The notes: a model not told the origin generated them from the sequence alone. Shown: positions 23,362 through 34,819, numbered from the stretch's first letter. The stretch is 64,000 nucleotides of DNA from Deroplatys truncata (GCA_030765065.1 CM060990.1:279647341-279711340); one strand, 5' to 3'. A program made the numbers and translations.

Positions 23362-24117
23362 ATGGACAGCGAGTGCATACGACTTAAAGAATCTGTAGCC
23401 ATGCACACGAAGGCTATAAGAGAAAAGTTATGTTCTCTTAAAGGTCAGCAGTTTGAAACACAGAAAGTGGTGAGTGAAGCTCTGCAACCATTGACAGATC
23501 CGCTTCAGGATATACTTGAAATACAGAAAAAGAATACTACAAGCAAGGAGGAATAACTGAAAAACGTGAAAGATGAGAAACTCTACAGCTACCTTAATAA
23601 AGTTCGAAAGAAGGACAAAAATGAAATAGATTCATCATATGGAGTACGATATGAGGATGGCAGCTACATGCTAGGCAACAAGATTATTGATTTCATCAAC
23701 AATAAAGTTCGAATAGGGACGAAACATATGAAACTACGCCTGGATTGAAGGAACTCATCTTCAAGAGAATACCTGAAATGCATGCATACACTGAAGATGA
23801 CCTTGAAACACACAGTAAAATACTTAAAGCAACACATGTTCATCGAAGAAACTTCAGCAAGCACGGGCAGCTGAGATCGGGTAATTCCTACAAGTATAAA
23901 AGCGTTATACGTCCTCTAGTAACACAAGGGATTAGGACTACAGTAGAAAGAACGTCACCCTAATACGAAGCAAGACTACATCTACTGGACCGACCCTAAT
24001 GATCTGGTGGATCGCCTTAGGCTACTTGTGGCATCCAGAGACGCCGGCAATAACAATCATACTCAAGAAATTGAAGAGATTATTCAAGAACTAAAAGCGG
24101 CAAAGGTTATAGCATGA
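23362..24117 (+). pseudogene. Conserved Polinton protein (PX-like), stops and frameshifts
   Basis: It starts MDSECIRLKESVAMHTKAIR at 23362 with coiled-coil character. An in-frame TAA at 23554-23556 is followed by the same frame to 23748 (SSYGVRYEDGSYMLGNKIID), then shifts into the frame at about 23745-23963 (TEDDLETHSKILKATHVHR). The tail near 23980-24117 (DPNDLVDRLRLLVASRDAGN, then EIIQELKAAKV) matches the conserved C-terminus of a Polinton protein commonly found next to the integrase. Its function is unknown to me. Its TGA overlaps the integrase ATG (ATGA at 24114-24117), which supports both gene ends. At least one stop and two frameshifts disable it. Confidence 0.7.
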
Positions 24118-25037
24118 CAACAGTGAAGCAACATATAGTAAGCGAGCTCCATGCTACCGCCCGGAAAAACTTCATGCGTCGAAAGATTATCAGCAAGGGG
24201 CTCCACGACTTGGTGCAGATCGACTTGGTGGAGATGATACCGCATGCAAAAATTAATAAGAATTTCAAGTACATCATCATTGCAATCAGCTTCTACTCTA
24301 AAGTGGCATATGCGAGACCGCTAATGGACAAGACAGGACTTCAAGTTGCAAAGGCTACGGAAGATATACTGCAAGAAATAATAACCCCGCCCAAGAACAT
24401 ACAGAGTGATAATGGAAAAGAATTTTATAATAAACATTTTAAAAAATTAATGACAAAATATAACATCAATCACTACAGTACCTATACCCATTTGAAGGCA
24501 GCTGCTGTTGAACGGTTAATAAGAACTTTAAAGAATATGATGTATCGCGAATTTCTAGCCGAAGGATCATACAAGTGGCTAGACCTTTTACCTCAGATCA
24601 TTGCAAGATATAACAACACTTACCACTCCACTATTCGAATGAAGCCTATAGAGGTGAAGAACAACGATCTTCTTCTGACTGTATACGACTACACTCAAGA
24701 TCGAAGAGAGAAGAGAGGGGCAAGAAAGTTTAGTGTTGGTGATTATGTGAGGATATCAAAGGACAAGGGACATTTTGAAAAGGGCTTTGAAGCTAATTGG
24801 AGTGTTGAAATATTTCAAGTTGTTCGTGTGAATCACACCAATTCCGTTACATACATGCTAAAAGGTAATGATGGTGATGAGATAAAGGGGACCTTTTATG
24901 GTCATGAACTGCGATCTACACTGTACCCTAATACACTTCTGGTAGAGAAAGTATTACGCAGGCTGGGAAATAGGATTCTTGTAAAGTGGTATGGATTCCC
25001 TAATACTCAATGGATTGACAGAAAGGATTTATTGTAG
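24114..25037 (+). CDS. Polinton integrase (RVE type) with C-terminal chromodomain
   Basis: A 307-residue intact frame. The start MTTVKQHIVSELHATARKNF is the normal N-terminus of Polinton integrases. The catalytic triad is visible as Asp37 (VQIDLVEM), Asp99 (IQSDNGKEF) and Glu133 (AAVERLIRTLK), with 33 residues between the last two. An SH3-like region follows (RKFSVGDYVRISKDK, about 208-222), and residues 277-307 are a chromodomain-like tail (ILVKWYGFPNTQWIDRKDLL). It would cut and join the element ends to target DNA, giving the 6-bp duplication. AATAAA follows at 25053-25058. It is one of the few undamaged genes here and could in principle act in trans. Confidence 0.95.
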   Translation: MTTVKQHIVSELHATARKNFMRRKIISKGLHDLVQIDLVEMIPHAKINKNFKYIIIAISFYSKVAYARPLMDKTGLQVAKATEDILQEIITPPKNIQSDNGKEFYNKHFKKLMTKYNINHYSTYTHLKAAAVERLIRTLKNMMYREFLAEGSYKWLDLLPQIIARYNNTYHSTIRMKPIEVKNNDLLLTVYDYTQDRREKRGARKFSVGDYVRISKDKGHFEKGFEANWSVEIFQVVRVNHTNSVTYMLKGNDGDEIKGTFYGHELRSTLYPNTLLVEKVLRRLGNRILVKWYGFPNTQWIDRKDLL

Positions 25038-25525
25038 CAAAATAATAATGAAAATAAAGAGGCTTTCATTCCACAATAATGCGTGTTTTTATTTCATTGT
25101 ATATGATGTGTCAAATATGAAATTCATTATTTTAAAAACATTTTTGTGATTGCATGGTTTACATACATTTTATACATGATTAAAAATCAATAAGTGGTTT
25201 TAACTAAAAATCATAAACAAAAAAATACATGTGTATACAACAACATTATTATTTGCATTTTTACGGTTAACCCTCATATACACACACGCACACACACATA
25301 ATACATACATGAAAAAACACTCGCTCACTAGACTGCATTTTACATACATTTTATAAAATTCAAAATCAATAAATTAATAAACAGAAAAGACTTAACAATT
25401 AATAAAAGCTAAATATTTACATTATCCATATACATATATAAATACACACATACACAGAAAAGCAAATTTTTTTTAAAAAAAATTTCCACAACTAAAAATT
25501 TACAATAGTAAATACATATATACAT
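25038..25525. other. AT-rich 3' convergence region
   Basis: The plus-strand AATAAA (25053-25058) and a minus-strand AATAAA (plus TTTATT at 25088-25093) are the only signals. The rest is AT-rich with a short CACACA run and no frames. Confidence 0.5.
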
Positions 25526-28500
25526 CTAAGGGTCAGTCATACACAGACAATAGTGACCCCAGGCAATTGTCTGGTTTGAGCCTTCAATGAGTTTTCTCTT
25601 ATCGTCTCTACCACAGAGAGCGACCTTATTCATTCCTATGGTCGAGACTTTATGTTTAAAACTTCGAAATGTGGTTGTTTTTGTTAAAATTGTTTTTCTA
25701 GTATCATTTAGACAGCCGAAATAGTGCTCAAAATTTATGTTCCGCATGCCGGTCTTGTTGATGCCATTTGCTTTCATTGCTGTTTGGTCCTTGTATCTTA
25801 AGCATATAACTTGGACCTTAGCCCAACATATTCTATCATAGGGATTCCTGCAAGCTCATCCTTGAACAGGCCTATAACTTTCCTGTTTTGCGGTGTAATT
25901 CCATAGCTGGTTTGTGCCTCATAATTTGATGTGTCAAAATGCTCTTGATTTTCTCTAATAAATTTGTATATGTCGCTTGAGGTTTCCAGAATAAATGAAT
26001 CTGTATCAAATGTAATTTAAAATTAAATCTTCTAGGCTTGGCTTCAATATATTATAGTAAAAGCCGTACATAATATGCTTTGATATATCAAGGATGGCTT
26101 GCCCTATGTAGATGGGTTTGTTCATGTAAACTTCCTCTCTGGCAGGTTCTATCCCTACAAGATTTTCTGCAAATAAAATGCTCAGAACGTAAGTTGGTCG
26201 CGCTGCCAATTTCTTGCATTGCTTCCAACTTGTAACGATACGGAAGTCATTGTATTTGCGTACATTCTCATTAAATTTGCCATATAAGAGTTGTTCATTT
26301 TCTTCCATAAATTCTGACCGAATTTGGAAGTTTCCGTTGCACGTCTCTCTGTATTTATATTACTGTAGGTTTTCAGCCATTCTGATTGATCATATGCAAC
26401 CACTCTATGGATCTTCTTTAACTTCAGGCCCAAGTCAATGCACTGCTGGAGGTTTCTGTAGTGCAAGGTATACTTCTCTTTGTTCTCTAGTATTGCCAGC
26501 AGTTTCTTGTATGGCCTCCAGGTGGTATCTCACTTTTCGGGCAGAGAGGAAGGTTATTGTGCTCATCATGTAGGTGCTCAGGGTACTCGAGGACGACTTC
26601 CAAAACGTATCCAGTAGGGGAATCAGGAGCAACAGCAAAGAAGTTTATATTTAAAATTCTTCGGGTAAAAGCCATCTGAGGTTCTTGTGCGGCATGGGGC
26701 TCGCCATTGAAGCCCCATATAAATTGTTGATGTCGAGATAGGCCAAATATAAGTTTTTTTGTTTCTGATTGTGTCCAGGAAGGTACTTGTTGTTGGCTTT
26801 GGCATGTCCCTTTGACACAGTACACATTCCGCCCCTGATTCCTCCCTCAAAGAATTTAATCATTTCCTCATCATGGATGAGGTCAAGCGTGACCTGAGTC
26901 ACCTTGAGCATTGCATCAAATTCAAGTCCTGGTAGTGTATAGTACCAGCAGGGATCCAAGTTATATACCTCCAGAAAGAGGTCTCTAAACTTCTCGAATG
27001 CATCGGCCAACAAGAGCGTATCCGTTTTCAAATAGAGGTCGCTGTATTCGCCTAGATTGCTAATGTTGAAGGTATCCCAGACTTTGACAGCATGGTTGTA
27101 TTCTTCTTGTGTTATACCATCAGATTTTTCAATGGAAGGAAGTGCTGTTTCCTCTAGTCTTGAAGGAGATTTAACGTAGCTGTAAGGGAATATTCCCTTA
27201 GATCTCACTAACTGCTGATGTTCAGGATCGGGATACTCAGAGGTTGTGATCTTGAACTCATCACTACTCAGCATGCAGGCAAAACTAGATAGCTTATCGT
27301 CCAAGAACTTAAAGCTATCTAGAAACCTGAAAAAGATAGTCCTGTACTTTTTGCTGAATGATATATATCGCTCAGAGGAGTTTGAGATACACGAAATGGG
27401 GTGATCATCATCTGCCAGGTGTTACATCAGGAAATGGCTGTCATAATTGCTAAGGCAATGAAAAAAGATGGGTATAAAGTTAGGTACCCGTCTATTTAAA
27501 TTCCAAGCATTATGAGCAGCCCCCAGGAATACACCGGTCACATGGCAGTGATCGCGTACCTTCAAGTCGTCTACTTCAAACTCCTTCTTGCATATGTGGC
27601 AATGACGAGCATTATCGAAATCAGCCACGTCCTGAGCAGTCAAGGTCATTTCTTCATTGCGACTATATTGCTCAATAACCATGTCGGCTATTAACCTAAG
27701 CTCAATGAAGAACTCCTTGATTGCATCAGGACCTCTGAATAGCTTAAATCTCGACAATGAATCGCCATGGCGACATGCGAGCTTAAGCGATATAGATATA
27801 GCCTCATGATGCTGGATAGCCCGAGTCCAGCTCTGATTAGCCGACGGTTCACAGGACTGAACTCGGGCTAACACGCTCTCAAAATCGGCGTACACAACAA
27901 AAAGTACAGGACTACCCTTCGAGTATGATGAGAACTCAATCACTTCACCCTGATTATGCATTTTGAGCACCTGGCACTGCATGTACTTTAATTGATGCTT
28001 TTTAAACGCACCTTCATTACTGAGGTGCTTCAGGCAGGGCTCGTATATCCATTGTTTCCCGTTATATTTACTGAGTTGCTTTGAAATCAGTTTTGACATA
28101 TCCTTAATCAGGCAGTAGTGAGATCTTCCATTTTGTTCAATTAGTGGTAGGTTAACATTGAAATCTTTCCTGCTGCTGGTTTGATATATCGGTATAATTG
28201 CGCACTCCCTTTCTACTCCAAATATTGATACTGATACTCCGGTGTTTTGCTGTTCAAAGTCTGGAATCTGGTGTAGGCTAACAGGGAAGTCTATTCCTCT
28301 GTAGCTAAATGCAGAGAATAACTGTTCTGCAGGGTATCTGCTCAGTCTATAACAGTTTCGCTTTGCGGGATACTTTGCAGCGAGCAAACACCATGCAAAA
28401 CAGTATTCATCGTCGTTTTTTATATTTAATACAGCTTTCTTGGTCTTGATAGCAGTGGGTAACTCTATGTATCGCGATGCATTCAAGGGATCATAGAAGC

Positions 28501-29155
28501 TAGTTCCAATAACAAGAACCCTGACAGCGAACAGAGATTTTGAGCTTGCACCAACTTAGAAACTTGAGATGTTTTCTAGAATTTCATCGACCATAGAAGT
28601 GTATAAGGCATCAAGGTAACTTGATTGAGGACCCAGCTTTGTCTTGCTATTGAAAAAGGTGGTTTCTGCATGCTCTTTTTCAGGAGATTGTATTAGGTAG
28701 GTGATCTCGATAGATGCATTTACTTTAAAGCCTGAAGAGATTCTCGCGAGTACAGAAACCATCTCTCCCAATACAAGATGTCTGCATTCCTGCAGAAATT
28801 GACCGGGGTCAGCTATCTCTAAAGTGTTTTCTATGCGGCTATTGAAAATGTGGCCCTTGAACGCCGATTCAATAACCTTGCACTCTAGCTGTGTATGACT
28901 AACCTTTAGTTTTTTAGGTGTTGTTCCTGTATTCAGTGTTGTCACAAACGGAGTCAGCAATGGTGGTTGAGTTGTCATAATGGTTACGACCGATGCCTGA
29001 TAGCCCTGCAACTGGTGATGGAGGTGCCATTGAAGATCATTGATGGGCGAGGGGGTTAATTCCTTGACCGTGCTCCTCTTCAGCCTCGTGAGGTCTTTTG
29101 GTACCCCGGAGCAATGCATACTCAGGCTCCGGGTCCGTGACCACTATTGAAGGTT
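25526..29155 (-). pseudogene. Protein-primed-type DNA polymerase B, main body, degenerate
   Basis: Reading leftwards, one frame from 29119 to 26651 holds the N-terminal domain, exonuclease and start of the palm. It is interrupted only by TAA at 28560-28558 and TAA at 27424-27422. Visible blocks are VLFVVYADFESVLARV (exonuclease Asp/Glu), HCHICKKEFEVDDLKVRDHC with the family's Cys/His motif, FFHCLSNYDSHFLM, and the palm motif LAYLDINNLYG (about 26725). From 26650 onward several frameshifts occur, but the LYGK motif near 26290, FDTDSF near 26005 and a C-terminal HxxxG-like end survive. The DTD motif is the catalytic centre that copies the linear genome. The body would be roughly 1,150 codons. 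Exon 4 starts at 29155 after an acceptor TTGTTATAG; a frameshift lies between there and 29119. Confidence 0.88.
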
Positions 29156-29486
29156 CTATAACAATAACAAAGTGGAATTAATTGGAATGTCAGTTAAAAT
29201 AGAAATGCGAGAATACATGTTTATTTAAATCATTGAAGAAAAAGCGTAAAGTCACGTGTTAATGTTACGATAATTATTTATATAATTGTATATTTTAATA
29301 AATAAAAATGAGTGAAAAAGTTGATTGAGAAAAGTTATGCGTTAACGTTACGATAATTATTATGTAATTGTGTATTTTAATCAATAAAAGTGAGTAAAAA
29401 ATTTTATTGAGAAAAGTTATGCGTTAACGTTACGTTAATTATTTATGTAATGATGTTACTAGAATAAATGAAGTTAAAAAACTCAC

Positions 29487-31816
29487 CGTACAATTCACGA
29501 AGCATCTGCAGGTACACGGTCCAGTAGGCACAATTTACGCAAGTGCACACCTCGCTAGGAATAATCGCCCATGGATCTCCTACAGGCATCGGTGCAACAT
29601 CCTCGAATCCGGGAGGCGGCGGGGTCAGGTAGTCCTGAGAAAATATAGGAGAGGGCAAGCTACCACCATCGTCCATCTCCCCAACCCCGACTGAAGTTGT
29701 TTCAGGAACTAGAACAAAGAAGTAAAAAGCAGAATTAGCTTCACATTGAATATTTTTTTTATTGAAAGGTGCTAGTAAATTGAATGCTTCATTCCATTAT
29801 TGAAATTCTGAATTGTTCTCTGGTTATACATTGATTAATGATAAAGATAATATTTCTAGAAAAAAGTGTAATAATATATCTAAACTCACCGTTCACTTCG
29901 TTAAGCATCTTTATTGCAGCAACTTGGTATTCACAGTTATTGCACGTGCAACACTGGTCTGAAGCGCTGCACATGCCTGCATTTACCCCTGTAACGGGAG
30001 TGACATCCTCAAATCCAGGTGGCGGTGGAATAATATAATCACCCCCGATAAGATTGGTGACTGGGGGCTGTTAGAAATATAAGTGCTATGCAGCTGCACA
30101 TCTGATATCTGATCCCCCGCCAGGGGTGTCGGCATGTTGCACATCGTGTTGTTATTAATGGGCTCTCTATTAAATTGCATAAATTGGGTAAGTCGAGAAC
30201 CCGCTCCTCTGAAGAGTGCAGCTCTGGCGACTCCCAAGGAGTTTGCAGTACTACCTGTGAAAAAAGTTTAAATGTGTAAATTCAATTTTTTATAACTGAT
30301 AAAAGATGAATGAGTAGAGAAAGACGTGTAATATGAAATAAATGAGTAGAGGAAATCGTATGAATGTTAATAGAATGCATTGTGAAGAAGTCGTATGAAG
30401 GTTTAAGGAAAGAGGAATTTGTAGCGGAAATCGTATGAATGTTAATAGAAGAATGCGAGGAGAAATAATGTGAATGTCAATAGAAATGTGTTGAGAAAAT
30501 CATATGAATGTCTACAGAAGATGTAGAGAAAATCATATAAATGTTACAGAAGAATGTGTTGAGAATATCATGTGAATGTTTATGCAAGAAGAACGTGTAG
30601 GGAAAATCATATGAATGTTAATAGAAGAAGGCGAGGAGAAATCATGTGAATGTTTACAGAAGAATGTGTTGAGAAAACCATATGAATGTTTGCAGAAGAA
30701 AACGTGTAGTGAAATCATATGAATGTCACACGAACGTGTTGAAAAGATCAAGTGAATGTTTATTCAAGAAGAACGTGTAGCGAAAATCATCTGAATGTTA
30801 ATAGAAGAATGCGAGGAGAAATCATGTGAATGTCAGTAGAGGAATGTGTTGAGAAAACCATATGAATGTTTGCAGAAGAAGAACGTGTAGTGAAATCATA
30901 TGAATGTCAGACGAATGTGTTGAGAAGATCATGTGAATGTTTATGCAAGAAGAACCTTGTAGCGAAAATCATATGAATTTTAATACACGAATGCGAGGAG
31001 AAATCATATGAATGTTAATAGAGGAATGTGTTGAGAAAACCATATGAATGTTTGCAGAAGAAGAACTTGTAGTGAAATCATATGAATGTTAATAGAAGAA
31101 TGCGAGGAGAAATCATGTGAATGTTAATAGAGGAATGCGAGGAGAAATCATGTGAATGTTAACAGAAGAATGCGAGGAGTAATCATAGAAGAGTGTATGG
31201 GAAAATCATATGAATGTTAATAGAAGAATGTGATGAGAATATCATATGAATGTCTGCAGAAGAACGTGTAGTGAAATCATATGAATGTTAATAGAAGAAT
31301 GCGAGGAGAAATCATGTAAATGTTAGTAGAAGAATGCGAGGAGAAATCATAGAAGAGTGTATGGGAAAAATCATATGAATGTTAATAGAAGAATGTGATG
31401 AGAATATAATATGGATGTTTGCAGAAGAACGTGTAGTGAAATCATGTGAATGTTAATAGAATGCGAGGAGAAATCATGTGAATGTCAATAGAGGAATGTG
31501 TTGCGAAAACCATATGAATGTTTACAGAAGATGTAGAGAAAATCATATGAATGTTAATAGAAGAATGCTAGGAGAAATCATGTGAATGTGTGGCGAAATC
31601 GTATGAATGTTAATAGAGGAAGAATGATTAGAGATTAAATATGAATGTTTATGTCGGTATCTAAAGAACTATTTAACACCTTTGACGAAAGCGCTACATT
31701 TTTTTACAATTCTGATGTTAATTATTAAAGAAATGAAAAATTTAGATAAACAATATGGTATTCTTGCAATGATTTGTGTTTCACTTAGCCATGTAAAAAA
31801 CTCACTCACCTTGCAT
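29487..31816 (-). CDS. Spliced 5' exons of the polymerase B gene, with a duplicated exon
   Basis: Inferred: exon 1 ATGCAAG (31816-31810) followed by GTGAGT; exon 2 30254-29890; exon 3 29708-29487; both followed by GTGAGT and preceded by good acceptors (TTTTTTCACAG, TTTGTTCTAG). Exon 3 is 222 bp, phase 1 on both sides, and joins exon 4 at 29155 in frame. Exons 2 and 3 are homologous at the protein level: each has PPPPGFEDV, then a Cys cluster (CCTCNNC in exon 2, CTCVNC in exon 3), and then a Met-Leu-x-Glu ending before Gly at the donor. Exon 2 needs a 1-nt shift near 30050 (G-run) or an unrecognised intron to join its halves. That these exons belong to polymerase B is inferred from phase and from the lack of an ATG before exon 4. 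Confidence 0.55.
30290..31650 (-). repeat. Minisatellite array inside the polymerase first intron
   Basis: More than 25 degenerate units of about 35-50 bp, of the type AAATCATRTGAATGTTAATAG then AAGAATGCGAGGAG, run for about 1.35 kb. They lie wholly between the predicted exon 1 donor (31809) and exon 2 acceptor (30255). The units are strongly purine-biased on the plus strand and pyrimidine-biased on the transcribed side. Confidence 0.9.
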
Positions 31817-31935
31817 TATGCAGATGAAGATGGATGCAGTCTAGAAGACAATAGCGCTGAATTGGTTTAAGCTGAATCACTTGCCTGTATCGCTAACTTA
31901 AAATGTCGCAGTGGCTTCCTTATCCAACAGCGCTT

Positions 31936-31944
31936 GTTTATATA
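31936..31944 (-). promoter_or_regulatory. TATA box for the leftward polymerase transcript
   Basis: TATATAAAC on the minus strand lies about 120 bp before the first AUG (31816). No other ATG occurs between, which supports the very short coding exon 1. A CACGTG palindrome lies further upstream near 32007. Confidence 0.5.
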
Positions 31945-31950
31945 AGGACC

Positions 31951-32162
31951 TAGAGACCCTCAGGCAATTTCAAGCGTTGGTATGGCGGGGGAGATGTTAC
32001 ACGTCACGTGATTATTGCATCCAATGACATCATCTCTTGCAGCGCATGCGCAGAGAGAAGTAGCCCTCGGGCAATTCCGGTGACGCCTGGAAGTCGGGGT
32101 GGAATGGGGTGGTGTTATATGATGCTTGTCTCGTGGGAACTCAAGGCTCTGTCTTTTCCCAC
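31951..32162. other. Unique GC-richer sequence between the promoter and the right terminal repeat
   Basis: Frames here mirror each other on the two strands. Apart from the CACGTG palindrome I see nothing definite. Confidence 0.4.
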
Positions 32163-32941
32163 AGTCAGACAAAGACAAGTCGAGCATAAAGCAACCCTCG
32201 AATTCTTTTGTTAAGCTACCAGGTGTTCGAACAATGGAAAGGGACCGGCATTGTTATAGGGTTGTGGAATGAGAAATGCCAGATGGTCTTTCTAAAGTAG
32301 TTTTGCCCCGGACAATAGAAAGGCACACAATAGAACCTCTTCCTTTGTCCTGCATCCACATTGTTCATTTTGAAAGAAGGCTTGCCCCGGACAATAGAAC
32401 TTGTTTCTCTGTTAACAGGCTCCAGGTTCGCTTTTGTCACGACCCTAATTCATCATGGCCTTTGTTCATTTTGACAGCTGAAGGGCAAGCATTGTTCTTT
32501 TGTTAAAAGCTAGTGGAATGAGTATGCCAGATGGTCTTTCTAAAGTAGCCTTGCCCCGGACAATAGAAAGGCACACAATAGAATCTCTTCCTTTGTCCTG
32601 CATCCATATTGTTCATTTTGACAGTGATGGATAGCCTCTTGGGTGGGCTCCCACAGGTGCAGAAGTGGCCGGATGTGGAATGGGTAGGAAAAACATCTCG
32701 CCTTTGTTACAGAAGCGTAAAATTTATGACCCCTTTGTTCGTTTTGACAGGTGAAGTATAACCTTAATTGCTTAACTGTCAAGCTTCCATTGTACTCAAC
32801 AAGATTTATGGCCCATAGCTGCAATTAAAACAACCAAGGCCCTGCGGGGGGAGGGGGGAAGTGGGGGAGGGGAGCGCATTTGCATATGAATAGACATTGC
32901 ATGCATATAAAGTGAGCCAGCTCTCTTATTCTCCCCCTAAT
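32163..32941 (-). repeat. Polinton right terminal inverted repeat
   Basis: It is the reverse of the left repeat. The frames over it are near-identical to those on the left (the 94-codon frame is the same in both), showing very low divergence between the two ends. Confidence 0.95.
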
Positions 32942-32947
32942 GACATG
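32942..32947 (+). repeat. Target-site duplication GACATG, right copy
   Basis: Matches 14093-14098 exactly. Confidence 0.85.
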
Positions 32948-33526
32948 AAACAAAAATTCGATAATATTCATTTAGAGTATATTGGATTTTCAGTAGATCA
33001 AGAAACTTCTAAGTTAACAAGAGCAATTTAAACTGCAATATCTAGGACACTACAAAATTGAAATAAAGAAATACTCTGATGAAGTTTGGACCGATGGCTG
33101 GAAAACGAATGAAAAAGGTAGACGAATGTATAAAGAAACAGAAGTTGCGAAAGGGAAGGAAATAAACTTGAATAACAAAGAAGATATTTAAAAACCTCTT
33201 AGAAGAACGTAGAAAAAATTGATGGAAACATTTTGTAGAAAAAGGTTTTGACAAAAATATATTGGGATGCTCTATAAAATAATTATGGAAGAGGTAAGGA
33301 AACCAGAAATTTTTACGTTAACGCGACGGAGATTTAACGACAAATTGGAAAGATTCCGTAAATCCTGTGCTCGACAATGACTATTCAACAGATAAAGAAA
33401 CACACACTTTAAAGGAAATAAAATAAACATTCCATTTTGCAACTGAATAGCAATTTATCTTTTCGACATTACTGAAATTAAGCTTAAGAAGAAGGCATTC
33501 GTCCAAATGGCATTACCAACGAAGTA
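32948..33526 (+). pseudogene. R1-clade ORF2, segment between Polinton and first mariner
   Basis: It continues the R1 reading cut at 14092 (KQKFDNIHLEYIGFSVDQ). It contains the linker between endonuclease and reverse transcriptase, with WTDGWKTNEKGRRMYKETE and later KDSVNPVLDND. Stops and frameshifts abound. It ends at the TA before the mariner. Confidence 0.6.
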
Positions 33527-34819
33527 CGAGGGCAGTCCCAGAGTAACCCGACCTGACGTATATGTAGCGCTTGTTGTTTCAAACAAATGACTATGGTAGA
33601 AAGTAATACAATTATAAAACTTAAGTTTGAAGTTTGACGATGCTACGTTGTTTAGTAATTGTTTGGCAGCCAATAATAGTGAACTCTCTCAGCGAATTTG
33701 TAAACGATAAAACTGGTCATCGTTATATGATGCAATACTTTCATTTGAAAGGTCATAGTTCCACTAATGTTAAAGCTGAGCTAGATTCTACTCTAGGGGA
33801 GTCTGCTCGTTCGCTTACAACAGTAAAATATTAGGTAGCAGAGCTTAAGCGAGGCCGTACGGGCTGCCAAGACGAACATCGCAGTGGTCCACCAAATGAG
33901 GTGAGCACGCCAGAAAATGTGAAGAAAATCCACAAAATGGTATTGGATGACCGTCGACTGAAAGTGCGCGAGCTAGCAGACATCGTAGGCATTTCAAAAA
34001 GTGCTGTACATCGTATACTAACTGAAAATTTACACATAAGAAGGCTGTGCGCATGATGGGTGCCGCGTTTACTCACAATGGAACAAAAGTAGTGTCTTGA
34101 GAATGTTTCAGTCGAGTGTTTGGTGATGTTTCGCTGCATGAAAGTCGAGTTTTTTTTGCGTTTATTCATAACCATGGATGAAACATGGGTCCATCACTTA
34201 ACACCTGAGACGAAGGATACAATCAAAACAGTGAATTGAAAGGGCAGAATCGGCTCCAAAGAAGGCGAAGACAGTTCCATCCGCAGGCAAGCTAATGGCG
34301 TCAGTTTTTTGGGATGCGCTTGGGATAATTTTCATTGATTATCTTCAAAAAGGAAAAGCAATCAATGGCGAGAATTATCCAAGCTTAATGCAAAGTTTGA
34401 ATGATAAAATCAAGCAAAAATGGCTGCATTTAGCGAAAAGAAAGCTTTGTTTCATCAAGACAATGCACCAGTTAACACATCCATTATCGACATGGCCAAA
34501 ATCAATGATTTAAATTTCGAATTGCTTCCTCATGCACCCTATTTGCCAGACTTGGGCCCCTCTGATTATTTTCTGTTTCCAAAGTTGAAGAAATGGCTTG
34601 GCGGTAAAAGATTTGCCAACAATGAAAATGTGGAGTTTGCAGTTGATGGCTATTTTGCAGAACTCGACGGTTCTCATTATAAATAGGGTATCGAAGCTAT
34701 TGAACATCGCTGGGAAAAGTTTATCGAGCTGAAAGGAGACTATGTAGAGAGATAAAGATGCTTTTCTCCAAATTTTTGTGTTTTCTTTGTTAGATCGGGT
34801 ACTTCTGGGACAGCCTTAG
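33527..34819 (+). mobile_element. Mariner transposon with degenerate D,D34D transposase
   Basis: Imperfect terminal repeats: CGAGGGCAGTCCCAGAGTAA on the left and, reversed, CTAAGGCTGTCCCAGAAGTA on the right, each flanked by TA. Transposase pieces (+): helix-turn-helix near 33935-34030 (KVRELADIVGISKSAVHRIL), first catalytic Asp in ITMDETWVHHLTPETKD (about 34170), second in FHQDNAPV (34450), third in YLPDLGPSDYFLFPKLKKWL (34540). All three Asp residues are still coded, but at least three stops or frameshifts break the gene. It inserted into the R1 element. Confidence 0.88.

Larger units (their letters stand above)
14099..32941. mobile_element. Polinton/Maverick (adintovirus-like), complete but degenerate
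   Basis: This 18,843-bp element is bounded by inverted repeats starting AGTAGGGGG (left) and ATTAGGGGG (right, reversed) and by a 6-bp target duplication. It encodes the Polinton set: chromodomain integrase, protein-primed-type polymerase B, packaging ATPase, adenain-like protease, and penton-like and major capsid proteins. It also has a PLA2-containing minor capsid protein as described for adintoviruses, and several genes without assigned function. Left to right the blocks are: five-exon gene (+), capsid-protease-PLA2 block (-), ATPase-to-integrase block (+), polymerase (-). It sits inside an R1-clade element. Several key genes carry stops or frameshifts, so production of virions or autonomous transposition is unlikely. 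Confidence 0.95.

Noticed and set aside
30021..30095. A second intron inside polymerase exon 2 ending at TTTCTAACAG
   Set aside because: The acceptor is good, but no upstream donor gives the phase needed for the following frame; a 1-nt indel in the G-run explains the shift equally well.
30290..31650. CRISPR-like array
   Set aside because: Units are contiguous and degenerate, with no unique spacers of fixed length; it is a minisatellite in a eukaryotic element.
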